Assembly: GCA_028715645.1 (NCBI GenBank)
Contig: JAQURK010000007.1
Span: 1-47,924, forward strand
DNA: 47,924 bases
Reading direction: 5' to 3'
From: Candidatus Omnitrophota bacterium
GTDB taxonomy: Bacteria > Omnitrophota > Gorgyraeia > JABMQH01
The notes under the pieces were generated by a model. The model did no database searches and was not told where the DNA came from. It was given only the letters and a program-made list of their open reading frames with translations. Below are positions 39,055 to 47,456 of this stretch, piece after piece (position 1 is the stretch's first letter; every line of letters begins with the position of its first letter). A program made the position numbers and the translations under genes.

Positions 39055-40304
39055 TATGCTTTTCTCCATATTAAAATGCTTTCATAAAATGCCCCATTTC
39101 GCCTGCCGGTTCGACGATTTACGTGACGGTCAACCCTGCCAATCGATTTAAAGCCAACTTTTGTAGGGTCGTATAACTTATATTTATCATTAACTACAAT
39201 TATAGCTAGTCCATCTCTTGTCATAAATTCTCTAGTATGAAGCAAAACTTCATTTATGCCAGTAATATATTTAATTTTTGCTTCATCGGATTGGCCGTTT
39301 TTAGCCGCGCCGATCTCTCTGATCTCATTATTTTCAAGCTCCAATAACTCATAGGCATATCTATGCTGGTCATGATAATCAATAAGGCCAATATAAGGCG
39401 GTGAGGTAAAAATCATATCGATATTTTCAGGCAAATCTACTTTTCGTGAGTCGCCATGAATTACTTTTACTTCTGCATTGGTCTTAATATTTGCAAATTC
39501 TTTAACGCGGTTTAGGGTATCAATCGTATAACGCTCTAAAAACCCATAAGCATGTTGGACAGGATGGCAATTTCTTCTATGCTTATAACAATAGTATGCC
39601 CCTCGCTGAGGTTTCTTTGGGAAATCGAGATCATAATGAGTTACGAGCCTGGCCGATCTTGCTGACCGCGATAAAATAATTTTTAATAAGCCACGGCAAC
39701 GATAATTAGGTATTAAAGATAAATAACAAAGTAGTTCCTTTCTAGCTTGTTCGGCAAACCAGGTATTAAGATATTCATTAGTTGTTGTGAGCCTTTTAGG
39801 TATTTTAGTTTCCTTTGAAGCTTTTTTCATATAATCAGACACTTTTTTAACTATATCGAGAAGATCTTTGTCTAATATTTTGGGGTCATATTTAAAGGTT
39901 TTTACTCTTGAAAGTAAAACATTAAAAGCTGATATATCTGTACCTATTGAATCAATACCAAGAGTATTGGCCTCAACTAATGTTGTTCCTGAACCGCAGA
40001 ATGGATCATATACTAATTTTGGCTCAAATTTCCTCAAGAAAATCTCGACAAGCTGTGGGATAAATTTCCCCATATATGGATGTAGTCTATGCACATGTTT
40101 TGTTCGCATGCATTCTGGTAAGTCTCTTTCTCGCCAATTTAAATTGAGGTTATTAAGGTCAGTTTTTGGATTAACGCTAGAAAAATCTGTTAATGGCGTT
40201 TGCTTATACAACTTTGCAATTCTATGCGCTATTGCATCGTCATATACACTCGGCATTACTTGTGGATATATCTCTGTTTTTGTTGCTATCGGATTTATGC
40301 TCAT
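39054..40304 (-). CDS. Site-specific DNA methyltransferase of the type II system
   Basis: This 416-residue protein has the AdoMet motif I YDPFCGSGTTLVEA (99-112) before the catalytic motif IV FTSPPYIGLIDYHD (299-312), with about 190 residues between that should include target recognition. That order resembles alpha-class amino-methyltransferases, and SPPY is often seen in N4-cytosine enzymes, though N6-adenine is possible. A Cys/His patch (YYCYKHRRNCHPVQH) lies just before motif IV. Upstream, a terminator-like hairpin buries the ribosome-binding site (40305-40339). It heads the two-gene restriction-modification operon. Confidence 0.9.
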   Translation of the reverse strand: MSINPIATKTEIYPQVMPSVYDDAIAHRIAKLYKQTPLTDFSSVNPKTDLNNLNLNWRERDLPECMRTKHVHRLHPYMGKFIPQLVEIFLRKFEPKLVYDPFCGSGTTLVEANTLGIDSIGTDISAFNVLLSRVKTFKYDPKILDKDLLDIVKKVSDYMKKASKETKIPKRLTTTNEYLNTWFAEQARKELLCYLSLIPNYRCRGLLKIILSRSARSARLVTHYDLDFPKKPQRGAYYCYKHRRNCHPVQHAYGFLERYTIDTLNRVKEFANIKTNAEVKVIHGDSRKVDLPENIDMIFTSPPYIGLIDYHDQHRYAYELLELENNEIREIGAAKNGQSDEAKIKYITGINEVLLHTREFMTRDGLAIIVVNDKYKLYDPTKVGFKSIGRVDRHVNRRTGRRNGAFYESILIWRKA

Positions 40305-40339
40305 AAAAAATAAACCTCCGCCTTTTCAAGCGAAGGTTT
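40305..40339 (-). promoter_or_regulatory. SD-sequestering, terminator-like hairpin in the methyltransferase leader
   Basis: A 10-base stem with one G-T pair (40312-40321 with 40330-40339) and an 8-base loop is followed by six T residues that run into the ATG at 40304. The only good ribosome-binding site (GGAGG, 40315-40319) lies in its 3' arm. A TATAAT-like -10 lies about 10 bases upstream. Confidence 0.6.
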
Positions 40340-40475
40340 TAATTATATTAACGTGGCAGTTCCCCCTTCGAAACGTACCACCCATATTGTCCTCTACTGG
40401 ATGAAAGTTTACCATAAAATATATGCTTTGTCAAGGCGGCTGTCGTTCCAAAAATCATCTACCCAAAATCTGTGG

Positions 40476-40516
40476 TGAGATTGCTTCGCCTCGCTTCGCG
40501 GGGCTCGCAATGACGA
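40476..40516. repeat. REP-type palindromic element, intergenic copy
   Basis: Ends AGATTGCTTCGCC and GCTCGCAATGACG are the same as in the dnaX element at 19644-19725, with a short palindromic middle. It lies between the R-M operon and tRNA-Ser(UGA). Confidence 0.75.
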
Positions 40517-40546
40517 TGGTGTGAGCACATATGCGAAAATTTTTGG

Positions 40547-40633
40547 CGGAGGAGGAAGGATTCGAACCCTCGATGAGCTTGCGCCCATAACGGTTTTCAA
40601 GACCGCCGCAATCAACCGCTCTGCCACTCCTCC
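40547..40633 (-). tRNA. tRNA-Ser(UGA)
   Basis: An 87-base cloverleaf with acceptor GGAGGAG/CTCCTCC, anticodon stem-loop GCGGT-CTTGAAA-ACCGT (anticodon UGA), a long variable arm and discriminator G. Its 3' end faces the defence island. CCA is not encoded. Confidence 0.96.
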
Positions 40634-40715
40634 GATTTGCCCTAATTTTACAATTATGCAAATCGTCCCGAGCTTCCCTTGTTTTACATATCAGGAAGCG
40701 AGGGACCAAACTCCT

Positions 40716-41390
40716 TTACACCCTAAACAACTGCACGAATATCGCCGTACACAGATCTCTGGTCTCAATATAGAACTGCGTGAAAAAGTCAATGAATGAG
40801 AAACCGGCGAAGATGAGGCTCATTACAAAGGCGACAATCACTATATTTATAACATAAATCAGCGAAAGTGAAAATAGATATCCCGTCTTTATGATATCGG
40901 GCTGGGCGATCTTTAAGGCCTCGACGGTAAGGATAATATGCATCGCAAGCGTCAGGCCAATAAAAAAGATAAAATACGGCGCATAGACCGCGATCTCGGT
41001 GAATTTCGAGCTGATAAGAAAGGTCAGACATAGCAAAATCGTCCAAATCGGAATAAAATAGGGGCTTATGTTGATAAAGAAGTTGGATTTTGAGGTCTTT
41101 ACGCTTCCCCCCTTGCTTGAGACCTTCATATCGCCGGCCTTACCAAAGGAAAGCCATGTTGAGATTACATGAACAAACTCATGGCCGAAATTATATACGT
41201 AGTTTAGCTTAAAAAAGAAAATATAGATAATAACGTATGTGGTGACGCCCCATAAAAAGTAGAGCTGATTTTTAGAATCAAAGATCGAAATCCCGGCTAA
41301 CTGGTAATAGAATGCCTTCGAGACGGTAACGGTCAAGGGAAGCAGTATTACGCCGATGACTACCATGAATATCTTTTTAAGAAAGCTCAT
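40716..41390 (-). CDS. M50-like membrane metalloprotease-related protein
   Basis: This 224-residue membrane protein has six hydrophobic segments and an HExxH motif (GHEFVHVISTWLSFGKAGD, H70-E71-H74), placed as in site-2 proteases. KGGSVKTSKSNFFINISPYF is a strand-turn segment seen in M50-like proteins. The second conserved motif supplying an aspartate ligand (NxxPxPxLDG) is not evident, so it may be a divergent or inactive member. It lies 2 bases after the serS stop and is probably the last gene of the rpsB-serS transcript. Confidence 0.7.
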   Translation of the reverse strand: MSFLKKIFMVVIGVILLPLTVTVSKAFYYQLAGISIFDSKNQLYFLWGVTTYVIIYIFFFKLNYVYNFGHEFVHVISTWLSFGKAGDMKVSSKGGSVKTSKSNFFINISPYFIPIWTILLCLTFLISSKFTEIAVYAPYFIFFIGLTLAMHIILTVEALKIAQPDIIKTGYLFSLSLIYVINIVIVAFVMSLIFAGFSFIDFFTQFYIETRDLCTAIFVQLFRV

Positions 41391-41392
41391 AT

Positions 41393-42679
41393 TTATCCAG
41401 CCTTTATCCTCTCCTGGTAATCCATATAAGGCCTTAAGGCCTCGGGAATGATGACGCTTCCGTCCTTCTCCTGGTATGTCTCAAGGATGGCAATAACAAG
41501 CCGGGCCAAGGCCACGCCGGAACCGTTTAAGGTGTGAATATATCGGGTCGATGGTCGATGGTCTGTGGTCTGTGGTCTATATTTGATATTCGCCCGACGG
41601 GCCTGGAAATCCTCAAAATTAGAACAGCTTGATACCTCAAAATACCTTCCGCTCCCCTCTGCCCAGAGCTCAAGGTCGTAACATTTGCTTGCGGCAAAGC
41701 TTATATCACCGGTGCAGAGCATGACCACCCTGTAAGAAAGCCCTAAGAGCTGTAATACCTCTTCCGCGTCGGCGCGAAGCTTCTCAAGCTCATCATAGGA
41801 GGTCTCAGGTTTGACAAATTTAACCAGCTCGACCTTATCAAACTGATGGACGCGGCTTAGCCCTTTTGTATCCTTGCCGTAAGAGCCCGCCTCCCGCCTG
41901 AAACATGCGGTATAAGCGGTATAATAGATGGGAAGGTCCTCTTCTTTTAATATCTCGTCCCTGAATATATTTGTAACCGGAACTTCGGCGGTAGGAACAA
42001 GGAACAGGTCATCGTCTTTTAAGCGGTACATATCCTCCTCCAGCTTCGGAAGCTGGCCCGTTCCTGTCATGGACTGCCGGTTTACCAGAAATGGCGGGAA
42101 GATCTCGGTATAGCCATGTTTCTTTGTATGCAGGTCCAGCATGAAGTTTATAAGCGCCCTTTCAAGTCTTGCGCCTGCCTTCTTATACAGGACAAACCCG
42201 CCACCTGATATCTTTGTTGCCCGTGGAAAGTCAATTATATCCAGATTAGCCGCTAATTCCATATGATCCCTGGGTTTAAAGTCAAATACAGGCTTCTTAC
42301 CCCATTCTTTTACCACCTTATTGCCGCTTGGGTCCTTACATACTGGTATAGATGAATGGGGTATATTTGGGATTATATATAGTATTTTGGTGATTTTTTC
42401 GCCTATTCCATCCACTTTTTTGTCAATTTCATCAATTTTTTGGGATACGACCTTCATTTTTGATATTTTATCTTTGGCGTCTTTCTTCTCATTTAAGAGC
42501 TTACCTACCTCATCTGATACGATATTCTTGGTATGTTTAAGCTCATCTACCTCGTTTAGGAGCTTCCGGCGCTCTTCATCCATGGTCAGTAGCTCATCAA
42601 GGTTTAATTCAAGGCCCCTGTCGCTTATGGACTTTTTAACGATATCTGGATTTTCACGAATAAATTTTATATCTAACAT
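41393..42679 (-). CDS. serS: Seryl-tRNA synthetase
   Basis: This 428-residue class II synthetase has an N-terminal coiled-coil arm (about 25-105) that grips the long variable arm of tRNA-Ser. Motif 2 is [31 protein letters not shown], [19 protein letters not shown] is the serine-binding region, and motif 3 is [20 protein letters not shown]. Between the last two, an unusual [15 protein letters not shown] is encoded by four to five copies of a heptanucleotide (41546-41578). It lies 8 bases downstream of rtcB. The four tRNA-Ser genes of the window are its expected substrates. Confidence 0.96.
   Translation of the reverse strand: MLDIKFIRENPDIVKKSISDRGLELNLDELLTMDEERRKLLNEVDELKHTKNIVSDEVGKLLNEKKDAKDKISKMKVVSQKIDEIDKKVDGIGEKITKILYIIPNIPHSSIPVCKDPSGNKVVKEWGKKPVFDFKPRDHMELAANLDIIDFPRATKISGGGFVLYKKAGARLERALINFMLDLHTKKHGYTEIFPPFLVNRQSMTGTGQLPKLEEDMYRLKDDDLFLVPTAEVPVTNIFRDEILKEEDLPIYYTAYTACFRREAGSYGKDTKGLSRVHQFDKVELVKFVKPETSYDELEKLRADAEEVLQLLGLSYRVVMLCTGDISFAASKCYDLELWAEGSGRYFEVSSCSNFEDFQARRANIKYRPQTTDHRPSTRYIHTLNGSGVALARLVIAILETYQEKDGSVIIPEALRPYMDYQERIKAG
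41546..41578 (-). repeat. Heptanucleotide tandem repeat inside serS
   Basis: On the plus strand the units are GGTCGAT, GGTCGAT, GGTCTGT, GGTCTGT and GGTCT: 4.7 copies, 33 bases or 11 codons in total. A change of one unit would shift the frame. Confidence 0.85.
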
Positions 42680-42687
42680 TTTTCTCC

Positions 42688-44151
42688 TTACCCTTTAATT
42701 ACCCCTAACGGCCTCATTCTTGCGACTTTTCTCGAGATGCCCGCGTTATGAACTACATTTACCACCTCATTTACATCCTTATACGCTTCAGGCATCTCCT
42801 CCGCAAGCGTTTCCCTGCCTGTGGACATCACAACTATCCCTTTTTTCTCAAGCTCTGCCTTTATGGAGCGCCCCATGCCTGCCTTTATGGCGGCCGAGCG
42901 CGACATCAGCCTTCCGGCCCCGTGGCAGGTGGAATAAAATGTCTCTTTGGCCTTCTCTGTGCCGGCCAGTAAATAAGAATTGCGTCCCATGTCCCCCGGT
43001 ATAATCACCGGCTGGCCTGTCTTTTTATATCTTGGCGGAAGATCCGGATGTCCCGGAGGGAACGCCCTTGTAGCGCCTTTCCTGTGGACGCACAGGGTCC
43101 GCTCCTTCCCGCCCTCACTATGCTTTTCTATCTTAGCTATATTATGCGCCACATCATAAATTAAGTCCATACCTAAATCCTTAGGCCCCATGCCGAATAC
43201 CTTCTCGAATACACCGCGCGCAAGGTGCATAAGGCACTGCCTGTTTGCCCAGGCGTAATTGGCGGCGCATCTCATGGCGCCAAGGTATCTTTTTCCTTCT
43301 TCGGAGTTAACAGGGGCGCATGCCAGCTGCCTGTCCGGCACATTTATGCCGAATTTTGAAAGGGTAGCTATCATACCCCTTGCATAATCGTCGCATACCT
43401 GATAGCCAAGGCCCCGCGAGCCGGAATGAATCATTAAAGTCACTGCCCCGGCGGCGAGGCCGAATACAGCTGCCGCCTCTTTATCATATACCTCATCAAT
43501 TACCTGGACCTCCATAAAATGATTACCTGAGCCCAGGGTGCCGGACTGGTTCTTGCCGCGCTCGTATGCCCTGTCAGAAACAGCGTCGGGATCAGCCCCT
43601 TTTATGGCGCCCCTTTCCTCTGTGTAATCGAGGTCCTCTTGCCTGCCATAACCTTTTTTAACGACCCAGGCAGCGCCCTCAACCAGAAGTTTGCGTTCTT
43701 CCTGAGGACTGATCTTTATATCGCCCTTTGAGCCGACCCCCGCCGGCACGTTATTATAAAGGCCATACACGAGGTCTTTAAGTTTAGGCCTGACATCTTC
43801 TTCCTTTAAGTTCGTTTTTACAAGCCTCACACCGCAATTTATGTCAAAACCAACTCCCCCAGGGGAGATGACGCCGCCCGTATCTATGTCAGTCGCGGCA
43901 ACGCCGCCTATACAAAATCCGTATCCCCAGTGGATATCGGGCATCGCAAGCGAGTATTTTACTATTCCGGGGAGAAAGGCGACGTTTGCCACCTGCTCGG
44001 CGGCCTTGTCCGAACGGATGGCCTTTACCATTTCCTCGCTCGCGTATATAACCCCGTCCACCCGCATCCCTGTTTTATAAGATTTAGGAATTCTCCAGCG
44101 ATAGTCGTCAATTTTTTCTAAATGCCCATTCCATTGTGTCTTTTCAGACAT
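42688..44151 (-). CDS. rtcB: RNA-splicing ligase RtcB
   Basis: This 487-residue protein is the GTP- and Mn-dependent ligase that joins 2',3'-cyclic phosphate to 5'-OH RNA ends. Motifs: [16 protein letters not shown] (metal Asp and Cys), [44 protein letters not shown] and [12 protein letters not shown], with the histidine that becomes guanylylated. The long form with [20 protein letters not shown] at the start is typical. Archease, its activating partner, is encoded upstream with an 8-base overlap. In bacteria this pair usually repairs cleaved tRNA or rRNA. Confidence 0.97.
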   Translation of the reverse strand: MSEKTQWNGHLEKIDDYRWRIPKSYKTGMRVDGVIYASEEMVKAIRSDKAAEQVANVAFLPGIVKYSLAMPDIHWGYGFCIGGVAATDIDTGGVISPGGVGFDINCGVRLVKTNLKEEDVRPKLKDLVYGLYNNVPAGVGSKGDIKISPQEERKLLVEGAAWVVKKGYGRQEDLDYTEERGAIKGADPDAVSDRAYERGKNQSGTLGSGNHFMEVQVIDEVYDKEAAAVFGLAAGAVTLMIHSGSRGLGYQVCDDYARGMIATLSKFGINVPDRQLACAPVNSEEGKRYLGAMRCAANYAWANRQCLMHLARGVFEKVFGMGPKDLGMDLIYDVAHNIAKIEKHSEGGKERTLCVHRKGATRAFPPGHPDLPPRYKKTGQPVIIPGDMGRNSYLLAGTEKAKETFYSTCHGAGRLMSRSAAIKAGMGRSIKAELEKKGIVVMSTGRETLAEEMPEAYKDVNEVVNVVHNAGISRKVARMRPLGVIKG

Positions 44152-44557
44152 CGAATATCACCGTCGCGGACAGCTCTGCCCTATTCTCTTCAATCTTTAA
44201 CTCGTGGTAAGTAACCGCCTTTATCTCGGTCTTTAAGCGGTTCCTGTTCTCACCTACATGCCTGCCTGAGGCCTTTGCATCCAGGCTCGTATCATCCAGC
44301 TTCTCTATGTTAAAATCAAAAAAAATAATCTGTTTGGTATAAAAATGGTATAAAAGCTCGGCCAGCCAGGCGGCGAGCAATTCTTCCCTGTTTGCGGCTT
44401 TTACTTCTATTGATTGTGAAACCGAGGGCGTGAGGCCGTCCAAGTCAGCGATGATGTCGAACATGCCGTAGGCGGCGTTTGTGAATAGTTCCCGCAGATC
44501 TTTACCGTAGGCCCTGATGCCGATATCTGCGGTGTGAGGGATAAGCTCGTAGCGCAT
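44144..44557 (-). CDS. Archease, RtcB activator
   Basis: This protein has 137 residues from the ATG at 44557; the longer frame runs through tRNA-Lys. MRYELIPHTADIGIRAYGKD matches the archease N-terminus, with the metal-binding aspartate in HTAD. The C-terminus, LKTEIKAVTYHELKIEENRA then LSATVIFDV, carries the remaining metal-site aspartate. Archease speeds RtcB turnover and widens its nucleotide use. The start is only 12 bases after the tRNA-Lys 3' end and has no ribosome-binding site, so tRNA processing should release a nearly leaderless mRNA. Confidence 0.94.
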   Translation of the reverse strand: MRYELIPHTADIGIRAYGKDLRELFTNAAYGMFDIIADLDGLTPSVSQSIEVKAANREELLAAWLAELLYHFYTKQIIFFDFNIEKLDDTSLDAKASGRHVGENRNRLKTEIKAVTYHELKIEENRAELSATVIFDV

Positions 44558-44569
44558 ATTGGAAAATTT

Positions 44570-44642
44570 TGAGCCGCGCAGGACTCGAACCTGCCACACC
44601 CACATTAAAAGTGTGGTGCTCTACCAGATGAGCTAGCGGCCC
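44570..44642 (-). tRNA. tRNA-Lys(UUU)
   Basis: A 73-base cloverleaf with acceptor GGGCCGC/GCGGCTC (one G-T pair), anticodon loop CTTTTAA within CCACA/TGTGG, T-arm GGTTCGAGTCC and discriminator A. It starts 4 bases after the frr stop and ends 12 bases before archease. CCA is not encoded. Confidence 0.96.
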
Positions 44643-44646
44643 GTAA

Positions 44647-45210
44647 CTAAATTTCCATCAGCTCTTTTTCTTTTTTTGAAATAAGAGCGTCTATCTCTTT
44701 TATCTTGCTATCCGTAAGCTTCTGTATTTCTTCCGTAGATTTGAAACTTTCGTCTTCGCTGACGGTCTTATTTTTTTCGAGGGCTTTGATCTTGTCGTTT
44801 ATTTCGCGGCGTATCGAGCGTATGGATACACGCCCGTCTTCCGAGAGTTTTTTTATGACCTTTACCAGCTCTTCCCTTCGTTCCTGGGTAAGCTGGGGCA
44901 TCCCGAGTTTAATGCTTTTCCCGTCGTTTAACGGCGTAATGCCGATATCCGATTTAAGTATCGCCTTCTCTATCTCCGGGAGGACCGATGTGTCCCAAGG
45001 CTGGATAACTATCAACTTCGGATCAGGTGTTGAGATGCTTGCAAGCTGCTTAAGCGGCGTCGGCGTGCCGTAATATTCGACCTTTATGCCGTCAACAAGG
45101 GCGCTTGAGGCCCTTCCGGTCCTTATCGTATTAAATTCCCTTTGGACGGTCTCGACGGTTTTTCTCATCTTTTCCTGCGCCTCATGCGTCACATCCTTTA
45201 AGCCGGCCAT
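44647..45210 (-). CDS. frr: Ribosome recycling factor
   Basis: This 187-residue protein has the standard length and sequence: VQREFNTIRTGRASSALVDG, VEYYGTPTPLKQLASISTPD, IQPWDTSVLPEIEKAILKSD, IGITPLNDGKSIKLGMPQLT and RREINDKIKALEKNK. It splits post-termination ribosomes together with EF-G. It is fourth in the rpsB-tsf-pyrH-frr order that is conserved across bacteria, 22 bases after pyrH. Confidence 0.97.
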   Translation of the reverse strand: MAGLKDVTHEAQEKMRKTVETVQREFNTIRTGRASSALVDGIKVEYYGTPTPLKQLASISTPDPKLIVIQPWDTSVLPEIEKAILKSDIGITPLNDGKSIKLGMPQLTQERREELVKVIKKLSEDGRVSIRSIRREINDKIKALEKNKTVSEDESFKSTEEIQKLTDSKIKEIDALISKKEKELMEI

Positions 45211-45232
45211 CTAAGCACCTTCCTTCTTTCTA

Positions 45233-45952
45233 TTACCCCTTTACAATGGTGCCGATGCGTTCTCCCAGCACCGCCTTCTTTATGTTCCCCTTTTTATTAA
45301 GGTTAAAGACTATTATCGGCAGGTTGTTGTCCATGCAAAGGCTGATCGCCGTACTGTCCATAACCCTAAGCCGCTTTTTTAATACGTCAAGGTACTTAAG
45401 CGATTCGAATTTTTTTGCCTTTTTGTTGATCATGGGGTCGTCCGTATAAACGCCGTCAACCTTTGTGGCCTTTAATATCACATTCGCGCCTATCTCGGCG
45501 GCCCTCAGCGAGGCGGCGGTATCCGTCGTAAAATACGGGTTGCCTGTCCCGCTCACAAAAATAACTACCCTCCCCTTTTCAAGGTGCCTTACGGCCCTGC
45601 GGCGTATGTACGGCTCTGCCAGTGCGTGCATCTCGATAGCCGTGCAGACCCTTGTCATGACGCCGTTTTTCTCAAGGACATCCTGCAGGGCAAGGCCGTT
45701 TATAACGGTGGAGAGCATCCCTATGTAATCCGCCGTGGCGCGGCTTATACCGCTTTTTGCGGAGATCTGCGTGCCGCGGAAAAAATTCCCTGCGCCTATC
45801 ACGATGGCGACCTCGACCCCGAGGTCCCTTATCTCTTTTATCTGAAGGGCGATATTTGAAAGGACCGTCGGATCTATGCCGTATCCGGAATTGCCTGTCA
45901 AGGCCTCGCCGCTTAATTTAAGGACTACGCGCTTATAGATGGGCCTGCTCAC
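45233..45952 (-). CDS. pyrH: Uridylate kinase
   Basis: This 239-residue amino-acid-kinase-fold UMP kinase has [71 protein letters not shown] and [13 protein letters not shown]. It phosphorylates UMP to UDP and is normally hexameric. It overlaps tsf by 4 bases (coupled). Confidence 0.97.
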   Translation of the reverse strand: MSRPIYKRVVLKLSGEALTGNSGYGIDPTVLSNIALQIKEIRDLGVEVAIVIGAGNFFRGTQISAKSGISRATADYIGMLSTVINGLALQDVLEKNGVMTRVCTAIEMHALAEPYIRRRAVRHLEKGRVVIFVSGTGNPYFTTDTAASLRAAEIGANVILKATKVDGVYTDDPMINKKAKKFESLKYLDVLKKRLRVMDSTAISLCMDNNLPIIVFNLNKKGNIKKAVLGERIGTIVKG

Positions 45953-46497
45953 AGTTCCTCTCCAACCTGGAACCTGACAAACCGCCTTACGATGATATTT
46001 TCCCTGATCTTCATTACCGTATCGGTCAACAGGTCTTTTACCTTCAGTTTTGGGTCTCTTATTGAGGGCTGCTCAAGGAGGCAGGCTTCCTGATAAAACT
46101 GTACGAGTTTGCCTTCGTCCTTCAGGATCTCTTTTTCCTTTTTTATGACCTCGGCCGGAACATCCTCTATCTTCAAATATCTTGGGTTGGTGGCCGCGAT
46201 CTGCATCGCGATTTCCTTTACGAACTTCTTAAAATCTTCGTTTTTTGCTACAAAATCGGTCTCGCAGTTTACCTCAACAAGGACGCCTATCTTGCCGCCA
46301 TGGACATAGCTTCCTATCGCGCCTTCTTTCGCGGCCCGGCCCGTTTTTTTCATGGCGACCGAGATGCCTTTCTTTCTAAGTATCTCAACCGCCTTATCAA
46401 GGTCGTTTGCCGCCTCTTTAAGGGCCTCCTTACAATCGCTGTATCCGGCGCCCGTCTTTTCGCGTAATTTTTTGACTATCTCTATATTCGAAGTCAT
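45949..46497 (-). CDS. tsf: Elongation factor Ts, short form
   Basis: This 182-residue EF-Ts has an N-terminal UBA-like domain ([19 protein letters not shown]) and a core with [20 protein letters not shown], whose TDF(V) contacts EF-Tu. It lacks the second half of the dimerisation region found in the 283-residue E. coli protein, as in Thermus and other short forms. It releases GDP from EF-Tu. It lies 23 bases after rpsB. Confidence 0.96.
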   Translation of the reverse strand: MTSNIEIVKKLREKTGAGYSDCKEALKEAANDLDKAVEILRKKGISVAMKKTGRAAKEGAIGSYVHGGKIGVLVEVNCETDFVAKNEDFKKFVKEIAMQIAATNPRYLKIEDVPAEVIKKEKEILKDEGKLVQFYQEACLLEQPSIRDPKLKVKDLLTDTVMKIRENIIVRRFVRFQVGEEL

Positions 46498-46520
46498 TTA
46501 AAAAAACATCCTTTCTATTT

Positions 46521-47384
46521 TTATTTAACTATTTTTTTCTTCCGCTTGGTTACCTTATCCTCTTTTTCTTTTTCCTTTTCTTCCTCTGTCTCGGCGATTT
46601 CGACCAGCTCGCTTGCGATCGCGGCTTCCTTGGCCTCCTGGGCCTCTTTCTCCGCCTCTTCCTTTTCCTCGGCGGATTTCTGCTCAATAAACTTCTGCCT
46701 GCCTTCTGCTATGGCGTTGACCAGCAAGGAAGTAATAAGCCTTATCGAGCGTATGGCGTCGTCGTTGCCCGGTATGACATAATCGATTTTTTCCGGGTTG
46801 CAGTTTGTATCCAGGAGACCTACCGACGGTATGGAAAGGCGTTGTGCCTCGCGGACTGCCGTGGCCTCGGCGTTCGAATCGATGATATAAATGGCCTTGG
46901 GCAGATGCTCCATGCGGCGTATGCCTTCAAGGTTCTTGTTCAGTTTGCCCATCTCCTTGGTCAACTGTGAGACCTCTTTTTTCTTTAAGGCGTCGAAGGT
47001 GCCGTCCTCTCTCATCTTCTCTATCTCTTCAAGGCGGTGAACGCTCTTTCTTATGGTCTGGAAATTCGTTATGGTGCCGCCGAGCCATCTTTCGGTAACA
47101 TAAAAAGCGCCGCACCTCTGGGCCTCCTCCTTTATTATCTGCTGGGCCTGTTTTTTAGTCCCTACAAACAGGATATAGCCCCCGGTTTCGGCGATGCCCC
47201 TCAGGAAATTACACGCGGTCGTAAGGCATTCTATCGTCTTTTGAAGGTCGATGATATATACGCCGTTCCGCTCCCCGAAGATATAAGTCTTCATCTTTGG
47301 ATTCCAGCGCTTTGTCTGGTGCCCAAAGTGTACCCCTGCTTCCAAAAGCTGCTTGATTAACGTCGTGTCTTGTTGTTGTGCCAA
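46521..47384 (-). CDS. rpsB: 30S ribosomal protein S2
   Basis: This 287-residue protein starts at TTG (47384) with AAAAAGGAGGG upstream. [60 protein letters not shown] and [20 protein letters not shown] are standard S2 blocks. The last 60 residues are a highly charged Glu/Lys/Ala tail longer than usual (about 225-287). It is first in the translation operon behind the promoter at 47412-47439. Confidence 0.97.
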   Translation of the reverse strand: MAQQQDTTLIKQLLEAGVHFGHQTKRWNPKMKTYIFGERNGVYIIDLQKTIECLTTACNFLRGIAETGGYILFVGTKKQAQQIIKEEAQRCGAFYVTERWLGGTITNFQTIRKSVHRLEEIEKMREDGTFDALKKKEVSQLTKEMGKLNKNLEGIRRMEHLPKAIYIIDSNAEATAVREAQRLSIPSVGLLDTNCNPEKIDYVIPGNDDAIRSIRLITSLLVNAIAEGRQKFIEQKSAEEKEEAEKEAQEAKEAAIASELVEIAETEEEKEKEKEDKVTKRKKKIVK

Positions 47385-47411
47385 TTTAAAACCCTCCTTT
47401 TTAGTGCGATT

Positions 47412-47439
47412 ATTATATCATAGAATATAAAAAGCGCAA
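47412..47439 (-). promoter_or_regulatory. Promoter of the rpsB operon
   Basis: TTGCGC (47434-47439), a 16-base spacer and TATAAT (47412-47417). The TTG start of rpsB is 27 bases downstream with a good ribosome-binding site between. Confidence 0.7.
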
Positions 47440-47456
47440 TTAGTTTTTGGCCTTTT

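Noticed and set aside
33300..40560. Attachment-site repeat of the tRNA-Ser(UGA) 3' end at the left island border
   Set aside because: Only a 7-base match (TTCGAAC near 33315) was found, which is expected by chance.
44144..44605. Longer archease starting inside tRNA-Lys
   Set aside because: The additional residues are translated from the tRNA 3' half; family members start at the MRYEL-type motif (44557).
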